A stretch of 24,367 bases of DNA. Origin: Bacteroidaceae bacterium (GTDB lineage Bacteria > Bacteroidota > Bacteroidia > Bacteroidales > CHK158-818). Shown piece by piece: positions 16,884-24,367 of this stretch; positions within the stretch are counted from its first letter, which is position 1; every line of letters starts with the position of its first letter. The DNA is taken from assembly GCA_017467745.1 (NCBI GenBank), contig JAFUKV010000196.1:1-24367 (forward strand), given 5' to 3'. A program made the position numbers and the translations under genes. The notes below the pieces were generated by a model. That model saw only the letters and a program-made list of their open reading frames with translations, searched no databases and was not told the origin of the DNA.

Positions 16884-16927
16884 AAAAAGCCATATCATGG
16901 CTCAAATAGAGTTTGATATGGCTTTTT
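16884..16927. repeat. Hairpin repeat after the M3 peptidase gene
   Basis: A perfect 14-bp outer stem AAAAAGCCATATCA/TGATATGGCTTTTT with an inner CTC/GAG pair around AAATA. It repeats the architecture and much of the sequence of 14476-14520. It follows a separate terminator, so it is either a second terminator, the end of a minus-strand RNA, or a dispersed repeat. Confidence 0.6.
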
Positions 16928-16940
16928 ATTCGAGAAGGAA

Positions 16941-16972
16941 CCCGCATTGGGGACAATCCCATCAATAACGGG
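16941..16972. repeat. Complex dyad with three stacked stems
   Basis: CCCG (16941-16944) pairs with CGGG (16969-16972), ATTG (16946-16949) with CAAT (16963-16966), and GGGA (16950-16953) with TCCC (16957-16960), with small bulges and loop CAA. It sits between the hairpin at 16884 and an AT-rich stretch to 17017 in which I see no gene. The remainder of 16819-17131 has only the terminators. Confidence 0.45.
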
Positions 16973-17017
16973 CAATTGAATTTGTTTTGAATTATATCGA
17001 ACCCATATTACATAAAC

Positions 17018-17050
17018 AAAAAAGTGCCGAATATCACTATCCGGCACTTT
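17018..17050 (-). terminator. Terminator of the nucleoside-hydrolase/DUF1080/oxidoreductase operon
   Basis: Stem AAAGTGCCG/CGGCACTTT (17021-17029 with 17042-17050) with a 12-base loop. On the minus strand it ends in six U, so it fits termination of the operon, 82 bases after the oxidoreductase stop. Confidence 0.7.
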
Positions 17051-17131
17051 CTTCTCTTATGAAAAAAATCAAAAAATCTGAACTTTAAATGTTCGATGTA
17101 AAAATAATACTTTTTCTCTATATTTCATCAT

Positions 17132-18571
17132 TTAAAACGTCAAATTCCATCCTTCCCGATAATTATGTTTGATATACTCTTCGGCTGCTTCTTTGGCATT
17201 GAGCGTTAACGTGCGCTCTCCTTCGGGACTACCGTTCGCTATTTTAAATGTTTCCGAATCGCCGATGTTCGTAATTTTCATGGCTTCTCCGTCCCACATC
17301 AGCCGTTTGCCCAATCCCTGCAAAAGAATCGCCAAGTTGCCCATCACCACCATCTCATTAAGCGGACCGCTATATTCAAAATTAGAGCTGGGCTGTACAC
17401 GGCTTGACGGCGATTCTTTACATGCACGCACAAAATCTTGCTCGTGCGACATACCTATACGCCGTTGCGTTTTCGGAAAACTCGGACGATTTTTTTCATT
17501 TCCCGAGTAAGGAAGAAGCGTCCAATTTTCTCCGTAATTATCACAAATCAACTTACCTTTCGTTCCGTGAAAAATAACCCCGTTGCTTCCGATATTTATC
17601 ATCTGCCCATCAGGTAAACCTTCGGGACGCTTAGGCAACAGACCTCCATCATACCACGTAACCGTCAAGGGCGGCATATTAATTTTTTTAGCTTTTTTCC
17701 GCGCAGGAAATTCATAATAAACCGTCGATGCCACCGGTGCTCCCTGCGTATTGATTTTAGTTGAAGAGGCTTGAACCGACACCGGGTGTCCGGGATTTAA
17801 CGCATAAACCAACACATCCAGCACATGACATGCCATATCGCCCAAAGCTCCGGTTCCGAAATCCCACCATCCACGCCAATCCCAAGGATGATATGCCCGA
17901 TGATAAGGGCGCATCTTAGCAGGACCTATAAATAAATCCCATCTCATGTTTTCGGGAACAGGCATTGTTTCTTTCGGAGCACTAAGCCCTTGCGGCCAAA
18001 TAGGACGGTCTGTCCATGCGTCACAATGATAGACATCGCCTATCGCTCCGGCATGAATAGCCTCGTACACCTCACGAACCGAATCGGAACTATGCCCTTC
18101 GTTCCCCATCTGAGTGACAACTTTATATTTCCGTGAAGCCAATAATAATTGGCGAGATTCATACACGGAATGCGTCAATGGTTTCTGTACATAAACGTGT
18201 TTTCCCAATTGCATACAAGCTATCGCCGCAACAGCGTGGGTATGATCGGGCGTAGCAATCATCACAGCATCAATATCCTTGCCCGAAATATCAAGCATCT
18301 CCCTGAAATCGAAAAAACGTTTTGCATTCGGATATTCGTTAAACGTATTACGGGCATAATTAAAATCGACATCACAAAGAGCCACGATATTCTCCGTGTT
18401 CATATTGCGGAGGTTCACAGCTCCTTTCCCTCCAACGCCTATACCGGCTATGTTCAATTTATCACTGGGAACTTTATACCCCAATCCGCTTACCGCATAA
18501 GAGGGCACAATGGTAAAACCGGCCGTCAATGTAGCAGCCGCACTCAAAAATTGTCGTCTATTCAATTTCAT
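17132..18571 (-). CDS. Exported Gfo/Idh/MocA-family oxidoreductase (Tat signal)
   Basis: NAD(P)-dependent sugar or polyol oxidoreductase, 479 residues. The N-terminus MKLNRRQFLSAAATLTAG is a twin-arginine signal, so the folded, cofactor-loaded protein is probably exported. The Rossmann loop GIGVGGKG (43-50), the QKPLTHS segment with Lys130-Pro131 at the usual EKP site, and GDMACHVLD with Asp245 and His249 are the family catalytic features. The usual Glu of EKP is Gln here, a variant common in this branch as far as I recall. It is last in the operon, 18 bases after the DUF1080 gene. Family members of this kind in Bacteroides oxidise sugars at C3 in glycoside breakdown; that this one does so is inferred. 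Confidence 0.9.
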   Translation of the reverse strand: MKLNRRQFLSAAATLTAGFTIVPSYAVSGLGYKVPSDKLNIAGIGVGGKGAVNLRNMNTENIVALCDVDFNYARNTFNEYPNAKRFFDFREMLDISGKDIDAVMIATPDHTHAVAAIACMQLGKHVYVQKPLTHSVYESRQLLLASRKYKVVTQMGNEGHSSDSVREVYEAIHAGAIGDVYHCDAWTDRPIWPQGLSAPKETMPVPENMRWDLFIGPAKMRPYHRAYHPWDWRGWWDFGTGALGDMACHVLDVLVYALNPGHPVSVQASSTKINTQGAPVASTVYYEFPARKKAKKINMPPLTVTWYDGGLLPKRPEGLPDGQMINIGSNGVIFHGTKGKLICDNYGENWTLLPYSGNEKNRPSFPKTQRRIGMSHEQDFVRACKESPSSRVQPSSNFEYSGPLNEMVVMGNLAILLQGLGKRLMWDGEAMKITNIGDSETFKIANGSPEGERTLTLNAKEAAEEYIKHNYREGWNLTF

Positions 18572-18589
18572 GATGTTATGGATGTTAGA

Positions 18590-19282
18590 TTATAGTTTAC
18601 GTATTTTTAAATTCTTATATTGTACCGGATCGCCATGATCTTGTAATGAAATTTTTCCGGTTTTAAATTTAGCGTAATCGGGAGCGGAACTCCATTTCGA
18701 GGCTTTATAACGCACGTTAAAATCATCGCTCCATTCATCAAAAGCAACAACTTTTTTCCCGTTTACCCAATGTTCCACTTTTCCGTCTTTATAAATTATC
18801 GTAGCTTTATTCCACGTACCGTTCGGGTTTAAAACCATATCGGTTGCCGGAATATACATATCGTAATTAGATGCCGTAGAGTTTTTCGTACGGTTAGGAG
18901 AATGCGCATCGCCGAAAACCTGAAATTCCGGCCCTGTCATATAAGGGCAACAATATTGTTTACCCTCTTTTACATGATACATTACCCCGCTATTTTTATT
19001 CTCATCTATTTTCCACTCGAATGTAAATTCAAAGTTTCCGTAATCCTGTAATGTAACGATATCTCCACCACCGCCTTGTGTAGACAAACATCCGTTTTCA
19101 ACCGTCCAACCCGAAACTGGTAATTCCTTATTCCAATTTTTCCAACCATTCAACGTTTTACCGTCAAACAAAAGTTCCCAACCTTGTTTTTTCTCTTTAC
19201 GAGTCAATTTATTATCTTTTGCCACGACATTCGTCGCCATAACAACGAATAATAAACAACCTACAAACCACTGTTTTTTCAT
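18590..19282 (-). CDS. Exported DUF1080 / 3-keto-disaccharide hydrolase domain protein
   Basis: A 230-residue protein with a signal peptide (MKKQWFVGCLLFVVMATNVVA) and one concanavalin-like DUF1080 domain: WELLFDGKTLNGWKNW near 30, GDIVTLQDYGNFEFTFEWKI, NSGVMYHVKEG, GPEFQVFGD, and the end KTGKISLQDHGDPVQYKNLKIRKL. Family members hydrolyse 3-keto sugars made by Gfo/Idh/MocA oxidoreductases, and the next gene encodes such an enzyme, which supports that reading here. The start ATG at 19280-19282 lies 49 bases after the previous stop. The exact substrate is unknown. Confidence 0.88.
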   Translation of the reverse strand: MKKQWFVGCLLFVVMATNVVAKDNKLTRKEKKQGWELLFDGKTLNGWKNWNKELPVSGWTVENGCLSTQGGGGDIVTLQDYGNFEFTFEWKIDENKNSGVMYHVKEGKQYCCPYMTGPEFQVFGDAHSPNRTKNSTASNYDMYIPATDMVLNPNGTWNKATIIYKDGKVEHWVNGKKVVAFDEWSDDFNVRYKASKWSSAPDYAKFKTGKISLQDHGDPVQYKNLKIRKL

Positions 19283-19331
19283 TTCTTTGTGCTTTTTATT
19301 TTGATTTACTAATTTTTATCTTTAAAATAAA

Positions 19332-20333
19332 TTATGGCAAACTACTAATACTTTTAAACGCATCGGCTTTCACCACATCCGGATTTAAACGTTCCATAAA
19401 AATAATTTTATGTCTACTGCTATCAAATGCAAATTCTCGGCTATCAGTCAACACCGGAGCCGGAATGATATTGAATTTATATGCAGTTGGATTAGCTATT
19501 AAGCCCGGAGCCGCCAGATCCCAAAATACACGCGCCCAAAATGCGTCTGACCCGAAAAATTCTTCCGGAAATTTACTTCGGAAAAAAACAGCAGCTCGTC
19601 CATCTCCTTTTATTGATCTTTTTACATCATTCTGATTTACAAAAAGAACACCTGTCCCTTTACCCTCCGTACCAGCTGCCGGTAATACAATAAACGGAAC
19701 TCCGGAGTTCATAACGACCTGCCCCGCACGATAATCCTGATCCAAATTAAACTCGCCCATATTGTTAAGTTCAATACAATGCAAACCTAACCAAATTACC
19801 ACTATTTTTTCTTTAATAGAGGGATCGATCGTTAATGCCGAAGCAACGTTCGTTATCGCGCCCAAAGCAAGAACGTATATCGGATCTTTTGCTTTTCTTG
19901 CCAATTTAACCAAATGTTCAGCCGCCGGATTTTTTGCGTTATAGTTGTCTGGATTATCACTCATCCGTTCCGTAGCACCCCTAAAAACCGGATACTTTCC
20001 CGTTTTTCCCGAAATGTCCATTATACGCTCTATTTCCCTATAACTTTTTTCCATACCATCGCCAAAACTACTGCTCCTATCATTGTGAAAGGGTGCTGCA
20101 TAAAGAGCTAAAATCTCCATTTTATCGGAGCCGAAAGCATACGCCAACGCATACTGATCATCCATTTCATTATACGTATCGGTATCTATTATCACTTTTT
20201 TCTTTTCCGGGCTTTGAAGATGTGTTAATACTTCTTCCGGAGTGAAAGGTCTATTTTTTTGTTTTTTGCTAAAAACAACCAATGTTGTTGATAACAAGCA
20301 TATCAACAGCAATAATGTGCGTTTCATGTTCAT
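19332..20333 (-). CDS. Exported nucleoside hydrolase-like protein
   Basis: A 333-residue protein of the inosine-uridine nucleoside hydrolase fold, exported by a signal peptide (MNMKRTLLLLICLLSTTLVV, cleavage near residue 22). The usual DxDxxxDD calcium site is present in the variant DTDTYNEMDD (50-59), with Asn-Glu inserted before the final Asp pair, as in a divergent branch. The ribose-binding VLALGAITNVASAL region and a late acidic SDAFWARVFWDLAA fit the fold. Classical members cut the N-glycosidic bond of ribonucleosides; the divergent metal loop and its DUF1080/oxidoreductase neighbours leave the true substrate open. It is the first gene of the operon. The start is ATG at 20331-20333, with an in-frame ATG two codons later. 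Confidence 0.82.
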   Translation of the reverse strand: MNMKRTLLLLICLLSTTLVVFSKKQKNRPFTPEEVLTHLQSPEKKKVIIDTDTYNEMDDQYALAYAFGSDKMEILALYAAPFHNDRSSSFGDGMEKSYREIERIMDISGKTGKYPVFRGATERMSDNPDNYNAKNPAAEHLVKLARKAKDPIYVLALGAITNVASALTIDPSIKEKIVVIWLGLHCIELNNMGEFNLDQDYRAGQVVMNSGVPFIVLPAAGTEGKGTGVLFVNQNDVKRSIKGDGRAAVFFRSKFPEEFFGSDAFWARVFWDLAAPGLIANPTAYKFNIIPAPVLTDSREFAFDSSRHKIIFMERLNPDVVKADAFKSISSLP

Positions 20334-20387
20334 TTTTGCTCTTTATAAGATAATTTCAATAATGCACAATAAGCAAGATCATTTATT

Positions 20388-20418
20388 AAAAAATCTTCCC
20401 GGATTTCCTCCGGGAAGA
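20388..20418 (-). terminator. Terminator of the glycogen cluster
   Basis: Stem TCTTCCCGGA/TCCGGGAAGA (20394-20403 with 20409-20418) with a 5-base loop, followed on the minus strand by six U. It lies 12 bases after the GH57 stop. The remaining 55 bases to the nucleoside-hydrolase start must carry that operon's promoter, but I find no exact TAnnTTTG there; TATCTTAT is the nearest. Confidence 0.75.
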
Positions 20419-20429
20419 GAAAAATATTT

Positions 20430-21803
20430 TCAGGCTTTATTTTTCTTCTTTGGCTCTTTCTTAGGCTCTGCCGACTTAGCCGCTAATTTTGCTTTTTCGG
20501 TTTTCGCTTTCTTTTCAGCTTTGGCCGATTTAAGTTGTTTTTGCAATGCCTCTATTTCGGAAGATTGATTTTTAATTGTCGTTATCAACGAATTAAGCTC
20601 TTCGTTTTCAATAGATAACGGATATTGAGCCTCAACACGTACAATAAAATCGCTCAACACGTTCATATAGTTGGTAAAAGCTTCGTAGGGACTGTCATAC
20701 GGACTATAATGACTATGAACCGCTCCATCCGACAAATGCTTTGTACACATATAATAGAAATGATCGCTGGTTTGCAAATATTTCCAATCCTGTTTTATCC
20801 GACGATCCTCACATAGACGTACCCGCTCTCCTATCGAATAAAGTTTCTCAAATGCCTCATCCTGTAAAATATTTCCTAACCAAGCGCTCGTGTCTCTTTC
20901 TTCGTCAGCCCAAGATATCACGTTAGGAACATACAGTTTGTCTACCGATTTCAATCGAGAAATAGCTTCGGTAGGAGTAATAAAACCTATTCCGTTTTCT
21001 TCGGCAAAACGAGGTAACGCTTTCATAAACTCGAAAATACCGGTTTCTCGTGGTTGTAACTCTCCCAACGTTTCATAATTCATAAACAGATTTACAATCT
21101 GTTCACTTTCCGGGAAAGATTTTATCCATCCGATAAATTTATCTGCCGTAAGAGGATATTCCGACCACTCGTAATTAGAAAAACGGAAAGCTATATCATC
21201 GCTTATCTTATAATTTTTCAACAGCAATTTCAAGTGAGGAGCCGTAGCCGCACTATACAGATAATTCGGGCTCTTCCAACCCAAAATATGCTTCGCCCCT
21301 TCGGTTATCATACCCTGAAAGCCCATTGCCGCTACCATCGAAGCTATTTCATCTGAATAAATCAACTCCGTATTGCGGAACACCTTAGGACGTTGTCCGA
21401 ACAACATTTCAATTCTATCGGCATGTTCTTTTACCTGATTTTGAAATTCCACAGGATCAATCAACGAAGCTAATGAGTGCGCATATGTTTCGGAGAGAAA
21501 CTCTACACATCCCGTTTTCGCCAATTCTTTCATACTATCGATAAACTCAGGGACATAGATTTCGAGTTGGTCTAACGCCACGCCTGAAATGGAAAACGCT
21601 ACTTTGAATTTTCCGTCAGAGTTACGTATCATCTCCAACAATGTTTGATTAGCCGGAATATACGAACGCTGCGCTATACGATGTATAATCTCTTCATTAT
21701 TGAAATCATCATAGTAATAATGATCGCTACCTATATCGAAAAAACGATATCTTTTCAACCGAAACGGTTGATGAATCTGGAAGTAAAAACAAATTGTTTT
21801 CAT
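20430..21803 (-). CDS. GH57-family alpha-amylase-like protein with Asn at the acid site
   Basis: A 457-residue cytoplasmic protein of glycoside hydrolase family 57, a family acting on alpha-1,4 or alpha-1,6 glucans. The conserved regions are in order: HQPFR (11-15), a second near FLSETYAHS, the nucleophile Glu146 in FRNTELIYSD, and the fourth region FMNYETLGE. There the usual MDYETFGE acid Asp is replaced by Asn242 (codon AAT). This would cripple a normal retaining mechanism, and GH57 literature describes amylase-like homologues with incomplete catalytic pairs. The last 50 residues form a Lys/Ala/Glu-rich coiled tail. It is the last gene of the glycogen operon, 33 bases after the glycosyltransferase. 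Confidence 0.9.
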   Translation of the reverse strand: MKTICFYFQIHQPFRLKRYRFFDIGSDHYYYDDFNNEEIIHRIAQRSYIPANQTLLEMIRNSDGKFKVAFSISGVALDQLEIYVPEFIDSMKELAKTGCVEFLSETYAHSLASLIDPVEFQNQVKEHADRIEMLFGQRPKVFRNTELIYSDEIASMVAAMGFQGMITEGAKHILGWKSPNYLYSAATAPHLKLLLKNYKISDDIAFRFSNYEWSEYPLTADKFIGWIKSFPESEQIVNLFMNYETLGELQPRETGIFEFMKALPRFAEENGIGFITPTEAISRLKSVDKLYVPNVISWADEERDTSAWLGNILQDEAFEKLYSIGERVRLCEDRRIKQDWKYLQTSDHFYYMCTKHLSDGAVHSHYSPYDSPYEAFTNYMNVLSDFIVRVEAQYPLSIENEELNSLITTIKNQSSEIEALQKQLKSAKAEKKAKTEKAKLAAKSAEPKKEPKKKNKA

Positions 21804-21836
21804 ATATATTATTTCTTATTTTACAGGTTAATAATT

Positions 21837-23096
21837 TTATTGCACAAATCGCCGGTAGATATCAATTACCTTTTGTCCGGCATATTTCCATTTTATCTCA
21901 TCCACTTCTTTCTTGCCCTCTTCTTTCAAATGCCGATACATAGCCGGATAGGTAATGATAGAATAGATAGCATCGGCCATAGCGTCTATATCCCAATAAT
22001 CTACCTTGATAGCGTTAGAAAGAATCTCAGCACAACCCGATTGACGAGAAATAATAGACGGTACTCCTACCTGCATAGCCTCTAACGGAGAGATTCCAAA
22101 AGGTTCCGATACCGAAGGCATTACATACACATCGCTTGCTTTAAGCATTTCGTAAACTTGCTTTCCTTTTAAGAAGCCCGTGAAGTGGAAACGGTCTGAA
22201 ATATTACGGCGAGCCGCCAATGTAACCATCTTATTCATCATATCGCCGCTACCGGCCATAACAAAACGGACATTATTTTTTTTCTTTAAAACCTCCGCTG
22301 CCGCTTCTACAAAATATTCGGGACCTTTCTGCATGGTAATACGTCCCAAAAAGGTAACCACCTTATCGCGTGTATTACGAGGCATCACAATAGATTGTAT
22401 CTCTTTGCTTAAAGGCTCTACCGCATTATGCACGGTAGTTACTTTGGCCGGATCTATATGATACTTCTCGATAACGGTTTTTCTGGTCAAATTACTAACC
22501 GTAATAATATGGTCGGCATTATCCATCCCATCCTTTTCTATACTGTAAACAGTAGGATTCACATTTCCCCGACTACGATCGAAATCGGTAGCATGAACAT
22601 GTATAACCAACGGTTTTCCGGTTACTTTCTTAGCATGAATCCCTGCCGGATACGTCAACCAGTCGTGCGAATGTATGATATCGAAGTCATACGTACGGGC
22701 TATTACTCCGGATACAATGGAATAATTGTTGATTTCTTCCAATAAATTATCCGGATAACGTCCCGAAAACTCTATACATCCCAAATCATTGGTATGCAAA
22801 TAACGAAAATCTGCATATATATGGCTACGTAAGTCATAATATTCCTGAGGATTCATCACATTTCCGATGCGGCTTTCAAGATACTCCCACGAAACATCTT
22901 TCCACACCACAGGCGTGTTACCCGCACCTACAATATGAGCGAAACTTTTATCTTCATCGCCGTGGGGTTTCGGTATAACAAACGTAATATCCATATCGCC
23001 GCATTCGGCCATACCTCGGGTCAACCCGTAACTGGCGGTTCCCAACCCGCCCAAAATATGTGGAGGAAACTCCCATCCGAACATTAGTGCTTTCAT
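21837..23096 (-). CDS. GT4-family glycosyltransferase of the glycogen cluster
   Basis: A 419-residue two-domain GT-B glycosyltransferase. The N-terminal half opens MKALMFGWEFPPHILGGLG with a Gly-rich loop like that of glycogen synthases, then HSHDWLTYPAG and HATDFDRSRG. The C-terminal half has FLGRITMQKGPEYFVEA and the nucleotide-sugar motif with Glu331 and Glu339 (SEPFGISPLEA). This fits addition of glucose from ADP- or UDP-glucose to an alpha-1,4 glucan, and its place between the debranching enzyme and a GH57 protein supports a glycogen role. The ATG at 23094-23096 is preferred to a TTG 12 bases upstream. It starts 12 bases after the debranching-enzyme stop. Confidence 0.9.
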   Translation of the reverse strand: MKALMFGWEFPPHILGGLGTASYGLTRGMAECGDMDITFVIPKPHGDEDKSFAHIVGAGNTPVVWKDVSWEYLESRIGNVMNPQEYYDLRSHIYADFRYLHTNDLGCIEFSGRYPDNLLEEINNYSIVSGVIARTYDFDIIHSHDWLTYPAGIHAKKVTGKPLVIHVHATDFDRSRGNVNPTVYSIEKDGMDNADHIITVSNLTRKTVIEKYHIDPAKVTTVHNAVEPLSKEIQSIVMPRNTRDKVVTFLGRITMQKGPEYFVEAAAEVLKKKNNVRFVMAGSGDMMNKMVTLAARRNISDRFHFTGFLKGKQVYEMLKASDVYVMPSVSEPFGISPLEAMQVGVPSIISRQSGCAEILSNAIKVDYWDIDAMADAIYSIITYPAMYRHLKEEGKKEVDEIKWKYAGQKVIDIYRRFVQ

Positions 23097-23108
23097 TGAT
23101 ATTCCCAA

Positions 23109-24367
23109 TTAAAGGTTATATTTTTTCAATAAATTCAATACTCTCAATATTTCAGACACATTCATAGCGAAACTAATCGCTCCGCGTCCGGTAAACGGCG
23201 GATTACCATCGAACAACTCGGAAATGGAGCCTATACAATGGTTCGACATTTCATCTTCATAGCCTATCAGCATACGTTCAAGAAACGAAACTCCGCTAAG
23301 CCCGAAAATTTTTAAATACGCATCAGCATACGCTCCCATCAACCACGGCCATGCCGTACCTTGATGATATGCGTAATTCCGTTCGGTCTGCGTTCCTATA
23401 TAGTTGGGATTATACCCATGACTTTTAGGGCTTAACGAACGAATACCTTTCGGTGTTAGCAATTCGCGGGTTATTACCTCCAACGCTGTTTTACGCTGTT
23501 TTTTATCAAGCGGAGAATAATCGAGCGACAAAGCGAACAACATATTAGGACGTACACTCCAATCGGCAAAATTCCCATCGACATAATCGAACAGATAACC
23601 GTATCCGTTCAAAAACATTTCAACAAAAGAAGATGCTGTTTTTTGCGCCAATACAGTTAATATTTCAGCCTTCTCAGGGTGTTCCGTAGCATTCAAAACA
23701 TCTGCTGTAAAACAAAGCGCATTATACCATAAAGCGTTAAACTCAACCAGATAACCGCTACGAGGCACTACCGGACGACCATTTACAGACGAATTCATCC
23801 ATGAAACAGCACGTTCTTTTCCGTTGCTATATAATAGTCCGTTATCATGCAAAAAGAGATTGGGGTGCTTGCTTTTACGGACATAATCTACTATTTTTAC
23901 AATAACAGAACCGTATTTTTCATAACACTCCTCTGCCGATACCTCTTTGGCGTATTGCTGTAAAGTCCAAATGCACCACAACAAAATATCGGGCATTTCT
24001 ATTTCTTGAATAACAGAATCGGTTTTTCCCTCATCCATAAATTGTTTCAACGACAACAAGGCCGTTTTCATAATTTCATCAAATGCTTTTACATCGCCAA
24101 TTGCCAATGTTGCACCGGGCAATGAAACAAAAAGATCGCGAGCTCGTATTTTGAACCACGGATAACCGGCAAGCAGATAAAGTTCTTTTTTATTTTTCCG
24201 AACATAAAACTGCTGTGCCGAATTTTTCAAACAGTTAAAGAAACTGGAACGATATGTCCGATTCGAAATCTCTTTATTATATAAACGGGTCAACATCGTA
24301 GTTTTTATCTCTCCAACTCCCGCTGAGAAAATAATACTCTCTCCTTTTTTTATAGGCAATTCAAAAT
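23109..24367 (-). CDS. Amylo-alpha-1,6-glucosidase (glycogen debranching enzyme), C-terminal part
   Basis: The window holds about 420 residues of the C-terminal catalytic region; the frame is open past the right edge and the family is longer, so the N-terminal part is missing. It removes the alpha-1,6-linked glucose stubs of glycogen. Family stretches seen are AGYPWFKIRARDLFVSLPG, PRSGYLVEFNALWYNAL, RPNMLFALSLDYS, LLTPKGIRSLSP and AYHQGTAWPWLMGAY, with SELFDG near the end holding the Glu that probably acts as base. In the segment before PRSGY the usual WMDA-type motif reads WMNS, with Asn (codon at 23793-23795) in the place of the catalytic Asp. It heads the visible operon: the glycosyltransferase starts 12 bases on. 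Confidence 0.92.
   Translation of the reverse strand, partial: FELPIKKGESIIFSAGVGEIKTTMLTRLYNKEISNRTYRSSFFNCLKNSAQQFYVRKNKKELYLLAGYPWFKIRARDLFVSLPGATLAIGDVKAFDEIMKTALLSLKQFMDEGKTDSVIQEIEMPDILLWCIWTLQQYAKEVSAEECYEKYGSVIVKIVDYVRKSKHPNLFLHDNGLLYSNGKERAVSWMNSSVNGRPVVPRSGYLVEFNALWYNALCFTADVLNATEHPEKAEILTVLAQKTASSFVEMFLNGYGYLFDYVDGNFADWSVRPNMLFALSLDYSPLDKKQRKTALEVITRELLTPKGIRSLSPKSHGYNPNYIGTQTERNYAYHQGTAWPWLMGAYADAYLKIFGLSGVSFLERMLIGYEDEMSNHCIGSISELFDGNPPFTGRGAISFAMNVSEILRVLNLLKKYNL

Noticed and set aside
16938..16990. Remnant of a transposase or other gene ending in NNGQLNLF
   Set aside because: Only about 18 codons are open, with no recognisable domain; kept as a possibility inside a finding, not as a gene.

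Overview
The window looks like chromosomal core DNA of a Bacteroidales bacterium (Bacteroidota), of the Bacteroides/Parabacteroides/Barnesiella/Coprobacter type. The evidence is an AT-rich sequence, Bacteroidota-style promoters (TAnnTTTG at -7, sometimes TTTG near -33), weak Shine-Dalgarno sites, and typical genes of the group: BFN nuclease next to NupC, periplasmic GH78 and DUF1080 enzymes, and a GH57/GT4/debranching-enzyme glycogen cluster. I cannot name the genus. I see no phage, insertion sequence, CRISPR array, rRNA or tRNA.

Layout. (1) 1-2840, minus: an operon of a flippase-like membrane protein, an RND membrane-fusion protein and an RND permease cut by the left edge. (2) 2965-5121, plus: rsmA and mgtE. 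(3) 5133-9401, minus: BFN nuclease, nupC, rsmE, kdsA and a small lipoprotein. (4) 9557-11203, plus: a secreted GH78-like glycosidase closed by a long inverted repeat. (5) 11204-11548: a 345-base gap holding a candidate short sRNA on the minus strand with a near-perfect promoter. (6) 11549-16818, plus: dnaG, a secreted glycerophosphodiesterase-family protein and a secreted M3 peptidase. (7) The M3 gene lies between two intergenic stretches (14362-14727 and 16819-17131) that carry related hairpins. (8) 17132-20333, minus: three exported proteins in a row (nucleoside-hydrolase-like, DUF1080, Gfo/Idh/MocA oxidoreductase). (9) 20430-24367, minus: glycogen cluster of debranching enzyme (cut by the right edge), GT4 glycosyltransferase and GH57 protein.

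Most interesting points. The sRNA candidate at 11287-11350 is the complement of a stretch that reads like a SusC-type translation start region, which suggests a relative of the Bacteroides FopS sRNAs that repress SusC translation. The GH57 protein and the debranching enzyme, neighbours in one operon, each carry Asn where the families normally have the acidic catalytic Asp. The hairpins on both sides of the M3 peptidase gene share sequence and architecture. No clearly new multi-gene system stands out; most of the window is ordinary chromosome.
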